The notes: generated from the sequence alone by a model not told the origin. Positions 28,227 to 36,978 are shown, numbered from the stretch's first letter. The stretch is 64,000 bases of DNA from JAICJR01 sp036494715 (GCA_036494715.1 DASXNY010000007.1:1-64000), one strand, 5' to 3'. Numbers and translations: made by a program.

Positions 28227-29387
28227 TTGGTGGCCGCGCCGGCGGGCGCCGCGAGTTTCACCAACGCGACGCCGATCACGATCAACGACGCCGGCGCGGG
28301 CGACGTCCCGGCCGCGTCGACGCCGTACCCGTCGGCGATCGGCGTGTCGGGCGTGGTGGGCACGGTGACGAAGGTCACCGCGACGCTGCACGGCTTCCAT
28401 CACGGCTGCGCGCACGACGTCGACATGTTGCTCGCCGGGCCGCACGGGCAGGACACGATCCTGATGTCCGACGCCGGCGACTGCCTGCCTGCGAACGGGC
28501 AGCCGGCGCCGATCGAGCTCGGTTTCGACGACAGCGGCCCGCCGGTGCCGTGCCTGAACGGCGGCAACAGCCCGCTGCCCGCGGGCACCTACGCGCCCAC
28601 CCAGGATCCGAGCGCCCCGTCAGGGAACTGCACCCGCGACGCCGCCGTGTTCGCCGCGCCCGCGCCGCCCGGCCCGTATCCGCTCGGGCTGGCCGTCTTC
28701 GACGGGCTCGATCCGAACGGGACCTGGAAGCTCTACACGATGGATCACCTGAGCGACGACAACGGCGCGATCGACGGCGGCTGGACCCTCGACTTCACGA
28801 TCCCGGCCGGCACGCTCGCCACGGCGCCACAGGTGAAGGGCAAGCCCGACGTGGGCAGGACGCTGGCCGCCGTGAGCGGAACGACCGGCGGCGGCGCCGC
28901 GCCCGCCTACCAGTGGAACCGTTGCAGCCCACGCGGCACGGGCTGCGCACCGATCGCCGGGGCGAAGAAGTTCACCTACAAGCCGAAGCGCGGCGACCAG
29001 GGTCACAGGCTCACGGTCACCGAGACGGCGGTGAGCTCGGGCGGCAACAGCGCGCCGCTCGGCTCGAAGGCCACGACCGTCGTCGGCCCGGCGCTCGTGT
29101 CGATGGGCGGCACGAAGACCGCTCAGAACCTCGCCAAACAGCACGGCCTCATCGTCTCGCTGAAGTCGAACATCGCGGGCTCGCTCGTGGCGAGCGCGAC
29201 CGCCAAGGGCGCGCGCTTCAAGCGCGTGAAGAGAAAGCTCAGGGCCGGCAAGCGGGTCAGGCTGAAGCTGCGGCTCGTCGGGCCGCCACCTGCCGGCGCT
29301 CAGCTCAAGGCCAGGCTGCGCCTCGTTGTGACCGACGCGAACGGCGTCCGCTCGACCAAGCGCCTGACGGTGCGGCTGAAGCGCTAG
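28227..29387 (+). CDS. Secreted protein: P-domain-like plus W-x-R-C repeat
   Basis: A protein of about 386 residues. The N-terminal part resembles the proprotein-convertase P domain (HDVDMLLAGPHG; NGTWKLYTMDH; IDGGWTLDFTIPAG), followed by one copy of the actinobacterial repeat with YQWNRCSPRGTGCAPIAG and YKPKRGDQGHRLTVTETA (residues about 215-280), then a Lys/Arg-rich beta domain. Likely a cell-surface adhesion or carbohydrate-binding protein. The TTG at 28227 leaves no signal peptide, yet the frame just upstream encodes LARTVALAALPAWLLVAAPAGA, a good signal sequence without a canonical start. A lost base near 28179 would join it to the ATG at 28165. Stop shares CTAG with the convergent gene. 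Confidence 0.72.
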   Translation: MVAAPAGAASFTNATPITINDAGAGDVPAASTPYPSAIGVSGVVGTVTKVTATLHGFHHGCAHDVDMLLAGPHGQDTILMSDAGDCLPANGQPAPIELGFDDSGPPVPCLNGGNSPLPAGTYAPTQDPSAPSGNCTRDAAVFAAPAPPGPYPLGLAVFDGLDPNGTWKLYTMDHLSDDNGAIDGGWTLDFTIPAGTLATAPQVKGKPDVGRTLAAVSGTTGGGAAPAYQWNRCSPRGTGCAPIAGAKKFTYKPKRGDQGHRLTVTETAVSSGGNSAPLGSKATTVVGPALVSMGGTKTAQNLAKQHGLIVSLKSNIAGSLVASATAKGARFKRVKRKLRAGKRVRLKLRLVGPPPAGAQLKARLRLVVTDANGVRSTKRLTVRLKR

Positions 29388-30001
29388 AAGCCGCCGCCGA
29401 GCGCGACCGGATTCGGCCGCGAGTCGTGGTCGTAGACCACCGTGTTCTTGTTCGTGTCGACGAACATGCAGTAGGCCTTGGCGCGGTCGTTCAGGTTCAC
29501 GCAGATGCGGAAGTAGCCCGCGGCGAGGCGGCGCGTGTTCGCGTCCTCGAGGTTGTCCTTGGCCTGCGGCGTGCCGTGCGCCAGCACGAAGTTGCGGGCG
29601 CGGATCGCCGCCTCGTGCGTGGCGTTCGTCTCCGACACGATCACCGGGCGGTTGCCGAGCCCCGCGACGAACAGCCCGATCGCGGCCAGGCTGAGCAGGA
29701 TCGTGGCCGTGCGGTCGAGGATCACCTCGGCGGGGAGCGGATCGCGGCGTTCCTGGGCGTGCACGCGCCGCTCGCGCGCCACGAGCCGCCGCGAGATGAA
29801 GCCGGCCACCGCGCCGATCAGGAAGAGGTTGGCGAACGAGGCGATGATCAGCCCCGGGATCAGCCTGACGCCGGTGGTGTTGGGCGGCAGGTAGTGCAGC
29901 AGCAGGCCGTCGCCGATCGTGAAGATCGCGAACGCCGGCCACGTCAACGCGCCGCGCAGACGCCAGCGCAGGCGCCGGGTCCAGAAGACCTCGCTGCTCA
30001 C
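29384..30001 (-). CDS. Hypothetical membrane protein
   Basis: A 205-residue protein with about three TM segments (WPAFAIFTIGDGLLLHYLP; LIPGLIIASFANLFLIGAVA; TATILLSLAAIGLFVAGLG) and an extracytoplasmic C-terminal part with conserved-looking CVNLNDRAKAYCMFVDTNKN. I do not recognise the family. GTG at 30001 is chosen; a GTG at 30061 would add 20 basic residues. Convergent with the P-domain gene, sharing a CTAG for both stops. Confidence 0.6.
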   Translation of the reverse strand: MSSEVFWTRRLRWRLRGALTWPAFAIFTIGDGLLLHYLPPNTTGVRLIPGLIIASFANLFLIGAVAGFISRRLVARERRVHAQERRDPLPAEVILDRTATILLSLAAIGLFVAGLGNRPVIVSETNATHEAAIRARNFVLAHGTPQAKDNLEDANTRRLAAGYFRICVNLNDRAKAYCMFVDTNKNTVVYDHDSRPNPVALGGGF

Positions 30002-30116
30002 CCCTGTGAGGGTAGACCTGCGGAACGCGAGGCGAGTCGTCCCAGCGCTTGCGACGCGCACCGGGGCTGGGTTAGGGTCGGTCCGAACTCGGACTCGTAC
30101 CCTCAGGAGGCTCTAG

Positions 30117-31118
30117 ATGTCCCCCAGGCGGTTTTTTGCGTCGCTGGTCGGCGCTGCTGCACTGCTCACAGCCCTGTTCGTCGGCCCGGCGGGCGCGCTC
30201 GCGCAGGGGCCGGCAACGTGCACGCCCATCAACAACGTCGAGGCGATCGTCGACGACTCGGGCTCGATGGCCGTCACCGACTCGAACGTGCTGCGCGGCC
30301 AGGCGATCAAGCTGATCATCAACGCGGCGCCGTCGAGCTTCACGTTCGGCGCGGTGAGCTTCGGCGATCCCGACGTGCACACGCTGTTCGCCCCGGGCGC
30401 TGTCGGCGCCAACAAGACGGCGATGATCAATTCGCTGACGTCGCTGCAGGCGGATGACGGCGGCACCAACTACGGGATCGGCTTCAACCAGGCCGCCACC
30501 GACAACCCCAACCGGCAGGCGAACATCTTCATGACGGACGGCGAGAATTTCGGCGACCCGGTGCCGCTGCCGCAGCCGCCGACCTACGTGATCGGCTTCG
30601 GCGACAGCGCCGCGTCGCCCGACAACGTGGCCGCGCTTCAGAACATCGCCACCTCGACGGGCGGGCAGTACTTCCCCCAGACAAACTCGTCGAAGCTCGT
30701 GTCGGCGGTCAACAGCATCCTGGCCCAGATCACCTGCCAGTCGCAGCCGCAGACCTTCAACAAGACGTTCACGAAGGTCGGCCAGTCGTCCACCAACGCA
30801 GTGCAGGTCGGCAAGAGCACGCACAGCGCCAACTTCGTGGTCTCGTACCCGACCGCGGATGACGCGTTCTCGTTCCACGCCGCCCTCTACGTGCACGGCA
30901 AGAAGGTCGCGGCCGCGAAGGTCAAGAAGCACCACAAGCTGAAGAAGCTGAACGTGACGATCGTCAAGTCGGAGACCTTCTTCACGGCTCGTATCCGCGG
31001 CCTCAAGGCCGGCAGGCTGAAGTTCACGCTCAAGGCCACGAAGCTCGGGCTCACGAGCGATCCGACCAACCCGTCCGGCGCGGTCACGACCCAGTTCACG
31101 CCGAGCAAGAAGCACTAA
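30117..31118 (+). CDS. Secreted von Willebrand factor A domain protein
   Basis: A 333-residue protein with a Sec signal peptide (SPRRFFASLVGAAALLTALF, cleavage after ALA at about residue 29) and a vWA domain. The metal-ion-dependent adhesion site is complete: DDSGS near residue 46, Thr in GGTNYGIG near 118 and FMTDGE near 137. The C-terminal 120 residues form a Lys-rich beta domain (VKKHHKLKKLNVTIV). Probably binds a ligand at the cell surface. GGAGG precedes the ATG, and a strong terminator follows the stop. Confidence 0.85.
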   Translation: MSPRRFFASLVGAAALLTALFVGPAGALAQGPATCTPINNVEAIVDDSGSMAVTDSNVLRGQAIKLIINAAPSSFTFGAVSFGDPDVHTLFAPGAVGANKTAMINSLTSLQADDGGTNYGIGFNQAATDNPNRQANIFMTDGENFGDPVPLPQPPTYVIGFGDSAASPDNVAALQNIATSTGGQYFPQTNSSKLVSAVNSILAQITCQSQPQTFNKTFTKVGQSSTNAVQVGKSTHSANFVVSYPTADDAFSFHAALYVHGKKVAAAKVKKHHKLKKLNVTIVKSETFFTARIRGLKAGRLKFTLKATKLGLTSDPTNPSGAVTTQFTPSKKH

Positions 31119-31140
31119 CCAGCAGCTCCGCACGACAGGA

Positions 31141-31170
31141 AGGCGCCCGCTCCGGGAGCGGGCGCCTTTT
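31141..31170 (+). terminator. Intrinsic terminator after the vWA gene
   Basis: A perfect 12-bp stem (31141-31152 with 31156-31167), three-base loop CGG, then TTTTCT. This is the clearest rho-independent terminator in the window and separates the vWA gene from the dehydrogenase operon. Confidence 0.9.
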
Positions 31171-31335
31171 CTGTGCCTGCGTCCAGGGTTGTCCAGGCGG
31201 TGTGCCGATAACCGCGAGCACGGGTACCCTTGGCTCTAGAAACGGAGACGGGAGCGCCGGACGGAGACCCCGCACGTCGCGCCCACAACCACGACCGCCG
31301 GGCGGAGATCCCGCTCCGGCGTCGGAGGGAGGAAT

Positions 31336-32397
31336 ATGGCCACGACCACCGCGAAAGTCGCGGCGATCGAGGATGGCGGCCCCAAGGCTGTCCTCACACA
31401 GGAGGACCGCCGGGCGCTGCTGCGCTACATGCTCCTGATGCGCGCCACCGAGGAGCGGGCGCTCACGCTCTACCGCCAGGGGAAGGTGCCCGGCTCGTAC
31501 TACGACGGCCGCGGCCAGGAGGCGATCTCCGTAGGAAGCGCCTTTGTCCTCGGCCCGCGCGACCGCACCTGCATCCTGCACCGTGACCTCGGCGCACACC
31601 TGATCCGCGGCGTCCGCCCCGGGCGCGTGCTCGCCCAGATGATGGGCCGCGCGGGCGGCCTCACGGGCGGCAAGGACGGCAACATGCACTTCGGCGACAA
31701 GGAGCTAGGTTGCGTGGGAATGGTGTCGATGCTGCCCGACATGGCGCTCGTCACCTGTGGGCTCGCCCTCTCGTTCCAGATGCGCAAGGAGCCGCGAGTA
31801 GCCATGACCTGGTTCGGCGAGGGGTCCACGGCCAACGGCCAGTGGCACGAGGCGATGAACGTGGCCGGCATCCGCAAGCTGCCGGCCGTTTTCATTCTCG
31901 AGAACAACCAGTTCGCCTACTCGACGCCGAACGAGCGCGAGTTCGCGGTCGACCCGGTGAAGCGCGCGGAGGTCTACGGGTTCCCGGGAGTGAAGATCGA
32001 CGGCAACGACGTCGAGGCCGTCTTCTACGCGGCCGCCGAGGCCTGCGAGCGCGCGCGCTCCGGCGCCGGCCCGACGCTGATCGAGTGCGAGACGATGCGC
32101 ATGCACGGCCACGGCGCGCACGACGACATGCGCTACGTGCCCAAGGAGATGTTCGACGTGTGGGCAGAGCGCGACCCGATCGACCGCTACGAGAAGAAGC
32201 TTGCCGACGACGGGATCGACATCGAGGAGATCCACGCGTCGGTGAAGGGGGAGATCGAGCGCGAGACCGAGTGGGCGCTGTCGCAGCAGATGCCCGAGCC
32301 GGCGACCGCCCTCGAAGGCGTGTTTGCCACCTCCGACCCGCGCCTCGGCGACGGCAACGCGCCGTGGTCGCGCTGGAAGGGGGCCGGCAATGCCTGA
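31336..32397 (+). CDS. 2-oxoacid dehydrogenase E1 alpha subunit
   Basis: A 353-residue thiamine-diphosphate subunit that, with E1beta, decarboxylates a 2-oxoacid and transfers the acyl group to lipoyl-E2. The ThDP motif spans FGEGSTANGQWHEAMN to FILENN (GEG in place of GDG, near residue 160). GKDGNMHFGD near 117 and the MRMHGHGAHDD region near 255 are family blocks. GGAGGGAGGAAT precedes the ATG. First of five genes E1a-E1b-E2-lipB-lipA. Pyruvate is the likely substrate given lipB/lipA linkage, but acetoin or branched-chain forms cannot be excluded from sequence alone. Confidence 0.92.
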   Translation: MATTTAKVAAIEDGGPKAVLTQEDRRALLRYMLLMRATEERALTLYRQGKVPGSYYDGRGQEAISVGSAFVLGPRDRTCILHRDLGAHLIRGVRPGRVLAQMMGRAGGLTGGKDGNMHFGDKELGCVGMVSMLPDMALVTCGLALSFQMRKEPRVAMTWFGEGSTANGQWHEAMNVAGIRKLPAVFILENNQFAYSTPNEREFAVDPVKRAEVYGFPGVKIDGNDVEAVFYAAAEACERARSGAGPTLIECETMRMHGHGAHDDMRYVPKEMFDVWAERDPIDRYEKKLADDGIDIEEIHASVKGEIERETEWALSQQMPEPATALEGVFATSDPRLGDGNAPWSRWKGAGNA

Positions 32398-33358
32398 GAT
32401 GACCTATCTCTCGGCGATCTCAGACGGCCTGCGCGAGGAGATGCGCCATGACCCGACCGTGTTCTGCATGGGCGAGGACATCGGCGCCTTCGGCGGCGCG
32501 TTCAAGGTCACCGACGGTTTCATCGAGGAGTTCGGAGCCGACCGCGTGTGGGACACACCGCTGGCGGAGAACGCGATCATCGGCACTGCCGTCGGCGCCG
32601 CCGTGGAGGGATTGCGGCCGGTGTGCGAGATGCAGTTCGCCGACTTCATCGCGTGTGGGTTCGACCAGCTGGTGAACGTCGCGGCCAAGATGCACTACCG
32701 CCAGGGCCTGGCCGTGCCGATGGTGGTGCGACTGCCCTCCGGCGGCGGCTTCTCCGGCGGCCCGTACCACTCGCAGAACCCGGAGGCGTGGTTCCTGCAG
32801 TCGCCCGGCCTGAAGGTCGTCGCGCCGTCGACGGCCGAGGACGCCAAGGGCCTGCTCGCCTCGGCGATCCGCGACCCCAACCCGGTCGTGTATCTGGAGC
32901 ACAAGCACCTCTACCGGCGCGTGAAGGGCGAGGTGCCCGAGGGGCGCTACGAGGTGCCGCTCGGGCGCGTGCGCGTGGCGCGCGAGGGCACGGACCTCAC
33001 CGTGATCTCGTATGGCGCCATGGTGGGCATCGCCCTCGAGGCCACCCAGGATCTCGACGGCGCGTCCGTCGAGGTGATCGACCTGCGCTCGCTCGTGCCG
33101 CTCGACACGGAGGGCATCCTCGCGTCGGTGCGCAAGACGAGCAAGGTGGTCGTCCTGCATGAGGCCAACCGCTCGTGCGGGGTCGGCGCCGAGGTGTGCG
33201 CGCTGGTCGCGCAAGAGGCGTTCGAGGACCTCGACGGTCCGGTTGTGCGCGTCACCGCGCCGGACGTCCCGATCCCGTTCAGCCCGCCGCTCGAGCGCGC
33301 GGTGCTGCCGCAGGTGGACGACGTGAAGGAGGCGTGCCGTGAGCTCCTCGCCTACTAG
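32390..33358 (+). CDS. 2-oxoacid dehydrogenase E1 beta subunit
   Basis: A 322-residue transketolase-like beta subunit (MPEMTYLSAISDGLREEM). Conserved blocks: FCMGEDIGAFGGAFKVTDG near residue 24, DTPLAENAIIGTAVGAA near 55, QFADFI near 83, and the C-terminal half with VIDLRSLVPLD near 218. The ATG overlaps the E1alpha stop by 8 bp. Forms an alpha2beta2 E1 with the preceding gene product. Confidence 0.94.
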   Translation: MPEMTYLSAISDGLREEMRHDPTVFCMGEDIGAFGGAFKVTDGFIEEFGADRVWDTPLAENAIIGTAVGAAVEGLRPVCEMQFADFIACGFDQLVNVAAKMHYRQGLAVPMVVRLPSGGGFSGGPYHSQNPEAWFLQSPGLKVVAPSTAEDAKGLLASAIRDPNPVVYLEHKHLYRRVKGEVPEGRYEVPLGRVRVAREGTDLTVISYGAMVGIALEATQDLDGASVEVIDLRSLVPLDTEGILASVRKTSKVVVLHEANRSCGVGAEVCALVAQEAFEDLDGPVVRVTAPDVPIPFSPPLERAVLPQVDDVKEACRELLAY

Positions 33359-34565
33359 CCGCACAGCCGTAGAGGTGAACATGCCGCAGATGGGCGTGTC
33401 GGTGGCCGAGGGCACGATCGTCGCCTGGCGCAAGCGCGTCGGCGACTGGGTCGAGGCCGACGAGCCGATCGTGGAGATCTCGACGGACAAGGTCGAGACC
33501 GAGATCCCGTCGCCGGCCACTGGGCGTGTGTCGGAGATTCTCGTCGAGGCGGGCGAGACCGTCGATGTCGGCGCGTTGCTTGCCCGGATCGATGCCGAGG
33601 CACGTCCTGGCGAGGCGCATGTGGACGAGGGCTCGGAGGCCGAATCTGAGGCCAGAGGCCAGAGGCCAGAGGCCACGGAGAACGGCGGCAATGGGCATGC
33701 GACGCCGATCTCGCCGGTCGTTCGCCGCATGGCCGACGAGCACGGCGTCGATCTCTCGCAGGTGCAGGGCACGGGCCGCCGAGGGCGTGTGACCAAGAAG
33801 GACCTGCTCGCCTTCCTCGGAGAGGCTCCCGCCACCCGCCCCCAGCCACCCGCCACCCCAGCGGCCGAGCCGCTGCTCCACAGCGAGTCGCCATACAGGG
33901 AAGAAGAACCAGCACCCGCCGCCGGCCAGGAGCTGTCCGTCATGCGCAAATCGATCGGCCAGCACATGGTGCGCTCGCTCCAGACGGCGGCTCATTGCAC
34001 GACGATCGTCGAGGCGGACATGAGCCGCATCGAGGAGGCGCGCGGGCGACTGTCGTACCTGCCCTTTGTAGCCCGTGCGGTCATAGCGGCGCTGCGGGAG
34101 TACCCGCTGCTGAACGCCACGCTCGAGGGCGACCGGCTGACGGTGCACGAAGAGGTGAACCTCGGCATCGCGGTGTCGCTCGGCGAGGAGGGGCTGATCG
34201 TGCCGGTGGTGAAGAACGCGCACGAGCTCTCGCACGAGGGGCTCGCGACCAGGATCAAGGACCTGGCCGAGCGGGCGCGCTCAAAGCGGCTCACGCCCGA
34301 CGAGGTGAGCGGCGGCACGTTCACGATCACCAACCCCGGGGCGTTCGGCGCGCTGCTCGCGACGCCGATCATCAACCAGCCGCAGGTGGCGATCCTCGAC
34401 CTCGAGGCGGTCACCAAGCGGGCCGTGGTGGTGAACGGGGATAGCATCGCGATCCGGCCGATGACCTACCTCTGCATGTCGTGGGACCACCGCGCGCTCG
34501 ACGGCGCGCTGGCGGCGCGCTTCCTGTCGGCGGTGCGGAGGCACATCGAGGGCTTCGATGGCTGA
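33339..34565 (+). CDS. 2-oxoacid dehydrogenase E2 subunit
   Basis: A 408-residue E2. One lipoyl domain (lipoyl-Lys in EISTDKVETEI, about residue 50), a linker, an E3-binding domain (SPVVRRMADEHGVDLSQV near 125; TGRRGRVTKKDL), a second linker, and the catalytic domain with the canonical SWDHRALDGA near 383. The GTG start overlaps E1beta by 20 bp. Both linkers come from heptamer arrays; the first gives the peptide EARGQRPEAT, identical to part of the tail of alanine dehydrogenase. Confidence 0.94.
   Translation: MSSSPTSRTAVEVNMPQMGVSVAEGTIVAWRKRVGDWVEADEPIVEISTDKVETEIPSPATGRVSEILVEAGETVDVGALLARIDAEARPGEAHVDEGSEAESEARGQRPEATENGGNGHATPISPVVRRMADEHGVDLSQVQGTGRRGRVTKKDLLAFLGEAPATRPQPPATPAAEPLLHSESPYREEEPAPAAGQELSVMRKSIGQHMVRSLQTAAHCTTIVEADMSRIEEARGRLSYLPFVARAVIAALREYPLLNATLEGDRLTVHEEVNLGIAVSLGEEGLIVPVVKNAHELSHEGLATRIKDLAERARSKRLTPDEVSGGTFTITNPGAFGALLATPIINQPQVAILDLEAVTKRAVVVNGDSIAIRPMTYLCMSWDHRALDGALAARFLSAVRRHIEGFDG
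33649..33676 (+). repeat. Heptamer array in E2 linker, twin of the ald array
   Basis: AGGCCAG three times then AGGCCAC, in frame inside the coding sequence, followed by a degenerate unit GGAGAAC. All 28 bases are identical to 28087-28114. Confidence 0.88.
33826..33860 (+). repeat. Heptamer array in second E2 linker
   Basis: Five contiguous 7-bp units: CTCCCGC, CACCCGC, CCCCAGC, CACCCGC, CACCCCA. Encodes the Pro/Ala linker before the catalytic domain. Related to the CACCCGA units in the other E2 gene. Confidence 0.72.
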
Positions 34566-35217
34566 GGAGCTGCTCGTCTCGGAGCTCCCCGGCCTCGTGC
34601 CCTATGAGGAGGGCCAGAGGCTCCAGGAGGAGCTCCGGGAGCAGGTCCAGAACGGCACGGGCCGCGACCAGCTGTTGCTGCTCGAGCACGAGCCCGTCTA
34701 CACCCGCGGACGCCGGACCGGCCCCGGCGAGCTCCCGATGGGGGAGCAGTGGTATGCGTCGCAGGGCATCGAGGTCTGCGACGCGGACCGCGGCGGCGCC
34801 GTGACCTACCACGGCCCCGGCCAGCTCGTTGGCTATCCGATCATGCGCATCGAGGGTGTGCACGAGTACGTGGCCGGCCTCGAGCGCGCGATCATCGCCG
34901 CCTTGGCCGACGAGGGCGTGGAGGCGGAGTTGCGCGACGGCCTCACCGGTGTGTGGGCGCCGAGGGGCAAGATCGCGTCGATCGGCGTGCACGTGTCGCG
35001 GCGGGTGACGACGCACGGCTTCGCCGTGAACGTCGACAACGACCTGCAGCCGTTCGAGTGGATCGTGCCGTGCGGGATGGAGGGCGCGCAGATGAGCTCG
35101 ATCTGCAAGGAGACCGGACGCGACGGCCACATGGACTCGTTTCGCGCGGCGATCCTGAAGCGGCTCTGCGAGGCGCTAGGCCGCGAGGCCCGCGTTGTAG
35201 TCTCGACGTCGGGATGA
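34558..35217 (+). CDS. lipB: Lipoyl(octanoyl) transferase LipB
   Basis: A 219-residue octanoyltransferase that moves octanoate from acyl carrier protein to lipoyl domains. Signature RGGAVTYHGPGQLVGYPI near residue 81, the conserved Lys in GKIASIGVH near 139 and the catalytic Cys in IVPCGM near 171. The ATG overlaps the E2 stop by 8 bp, placing it in the dehydrogenase operon whose E2 it modifies. Confidence 0.96.
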   Translation: MAEELLVSELPGLVPYEEGQRLQEELREQVQNGTGRDQLLLLEHEPVYTRGRRTGPGELPMGEQWYASQGIEVCDADRGGAVTYHGPGQLVGYPIMRIEGVHEYVAGLERAIIAALADEGVEAELRDGLTGVWAPRGKIASIGVHVSRRVTTHGFAVNVDNDLQPFEWIVPCGMEGAQMSSICKETGRDGHMDSFRAAILKRLCEALGREARVVVSTSG

Positions 35218-36155
35218 GCGCCACGCGATCCAGAGCCAACCCCGGCGGCGCCCGGGTCCTCGACATGGGCGAGGTGTTGCCGTTCCGGGAGCGCAAGCCC
35301 GAGTGGTTCAAGGTGCCGGCGCCCGGCAGCGCGCGCTACCGCGAGCTCAACAACCTGATCGAGGACCAGGGCCTGCACACGGTCTGCAAGGAGGCCGCCT
35401 GCCCGAACATCGGCGAGTGCTGGCAGCGCGGCACGGCCACGTTCATGATCCTCGGCGACACCTGCACGCGCCGCTGCGGCTTCTGCAACGTCAAGACCGG
35501 CAAGCCCACCTTCAACGATCCGCTCGAGCCGCTGCGCGTGGCCCAGTCGGTGAAGAAGATGGGGCTGCGCCATGCGGTCATCACGAGCGTCGATCGCGAC
35601 GACCTGCCCGACCTCGGCGCGAGCGCCTTCGTCGGCGTGATCCGCTCGATCCGCCGCGTCGCGCCGGCCACCAAGGTCGAGGTGCTCACACCGGACTTTC
35701 GCGGCGAGGAGATGCCGCTCGCGCGCGTGATCGCCGAGCGCCCGGACGTGTTCAACCACAACGTCGAGACCGTGCCGCGGCTCTATCCGCTGGCGCGCCG
35801 CGGCTCCAAGTTCCTGCGCTCCTGCCGCGTGCTGCGCAACGCCAAGGAGATGGGCGGCGACGAGGTCGTGACCAAGTCCGGCCTGATGACCGGCCTCGGC
35901 GAGACCAAGGAGGAGCTGCTCGAGACCTTCCAGATCCTGCGCGACCACGACGTGCAGGTCTTGACGGTTGGGCAGTACCTGCGCCCCACCCGCGACCACC
36001 TTCCCGTGGTCCGCTACTGGCACCCGGACGAGTTTGCCGAGCTCGAGCGCGAGGCCTACGCAATGGGCTTCGACTCAGTAGCCGCCGGCCCACTGGTGCG
36101 CTCGAGCTATCACGCGGAGCAAACGCTGGAACAAGCAGCGAGCGCGAAGCAGTAA
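35214..36155 (+). CDS. lipA: Lipoyl synthase LipA
   Basis: A 313-residue radical-SAM enzyme that inserts two sulfurs into protein-bound octanoyl groups. Auxiliary cluster motif CKEAACPNIGEC near residue 59 and radical-SAM motif CTRRCGFC near 84; TPDFRGEE and FNHNVETVPRLY are family blocks; the Arg-Ser-Ser-Tyr near the C-terminus (VRSSYHAE) is the conserved sacrificed-cluster ligand region. The ATG overlaps the lipB stop as ATGA. Confidence 0.97.
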   Translation: MSATRSRANPGGARVLDMGEVLPFRERKPEWFKVPAPGSARYRELNNLIEDQGLHTVCKEAACPNIGECWQRGTATFMILGDTCTRRCGFCNVKTGKPTFNDPLEPLRVAQSVKKMGLRHAVITSVDRDDLPDLGASAFVGVIRSIRRVAPATKVEVLTPDFRGEEMPLARVIAERPDVFNHNVETVPRLYPLARRGSKFLRSCRVLRNAKEMGGDEVVTKSGLMTGLGETKEELLETFQILRDHDVQVLTVGQYLRPTRDHLPVVRYWHPDEFAELEREAYAMGFDSVAAGPLVRSSYHAEQTLEQAASAKQ

Positions 36156-36160
36156 AACCC

Positions 36161-36192
36161 GCAGTTCTGCACTTCCGCACTTCCGCACTTCC
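36161..36192 (+). repeat. Octamer array after lipA
   Basis: GCAGTTCT then GCACTTCC three times; the period is 8 bp, unlike the other arrays. It fills most of the gap between lipA and the rhomboid gene. Confidence 0.8.
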
Positions 36193-36204
36193 GCGCGTTA
36201 GCCC

Positions 36205-36978
36205 TTGATTCCGCTCAAGGACAACATCCCCACGCGGCGCTTCCCCATCCTCACGGTCGCACTGATCGCGATCAACGTGTTCGTGTTCGTCTTCCTCCAG
36301 CACGGCGGCCACATCGGCCTGGGCGCGCCGAACGACAACAACCTCGTGCGCTGGGGTCTGATCCCCTACGAGGTCACGCACCCCGGCAAGCACTGCGACC
36401 TCGTGCCCGACGGCGAGGTGGCATGCGAGGGCCAGCCGGGCGTGAGCGGGCACGCGAGCAATCAGCCCAACACGTGGCTGACGTTGTTCAGCTCGATCTT
36501 CATGCACGGCGGCTTCCTGCACATCGCCGGCAACATGCTCTTCCTCTGGATCTTCGGGAACAACATCGAGGACTCGATGTCCCGCTGGAGATTCGCGCTC
36601 TTCTATCTGCTGGGCGGGCTCGTCGCGAACTTCGCGCAAATTGCGGTCGGACCCGATTCGACCGCCCCCGGCATCGGGGCCTCCGGCGCGATCGCCGCCG
36701 TACTGGGTGGGTACGCACTCTTATATCCGCGTGCGCGCGTGATCACGGCGGTGATCCTGATCTTCTTCATCACCCTGCTGGATCTGCCGGCGCTGCTCGT
36801 CCTGGGCGCCTGGTTCTTGCTCCAGCTCCTCGACGCGGCGCTCAACTCACCGCTCGGAGGCGGCGTCGCGTACTTCGCGCACATCGGCGGGTTCCTGTTC
36901 GGGTTACTGCTGATCAAGCTATTTGCGAACCGCGTCAACACGGAGTACGACCAAGTCAACCGGTTGCCGGTGTACTAA
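36205..36978 (+). CDS. Rhomboid-family intramembrane serine protease
   Basis: A 257-residue protein with six or so TM segments. Catalytic Ser in GIGASGAIAAVLGGY near residue 159 and His in AYFAHIGGFLFG near 223; the conserved loop HGGFLHIAGNMLFLWIFG is near 102. Cleaves membrane proteins within the bilayer. A loop between TM1 and TM2 holds a Cys pair (HCDLVPDGEVACEG). The start is TTG at 36205 with no clear ribosome-binding site. The stop overlaps the next gene (TAATG). Confidence 0.92.
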   Translation: MIPLKDNIPTRRFPILTVALIAINVFVFVFLQHGGHIGLGAPNDNNLVRWGLIPYEVTHPGKHCDLVPDGEVACEGQPGVSGHASNQPNTWLTLFSSIFMHGGFLHIAGNMLFLWIFGNNIEDSMSRWRFALFYLLGGLVANFAQIAVGPDSTAPGIGASGAIAAVLGGYALLYPRARVITAVILIFFITLLDLPALLVLGAWFLLQLLDAALNSPLGGGVAYFAHIGGFLFGLLLIKLFANRVNTEYDQVNRLPVY

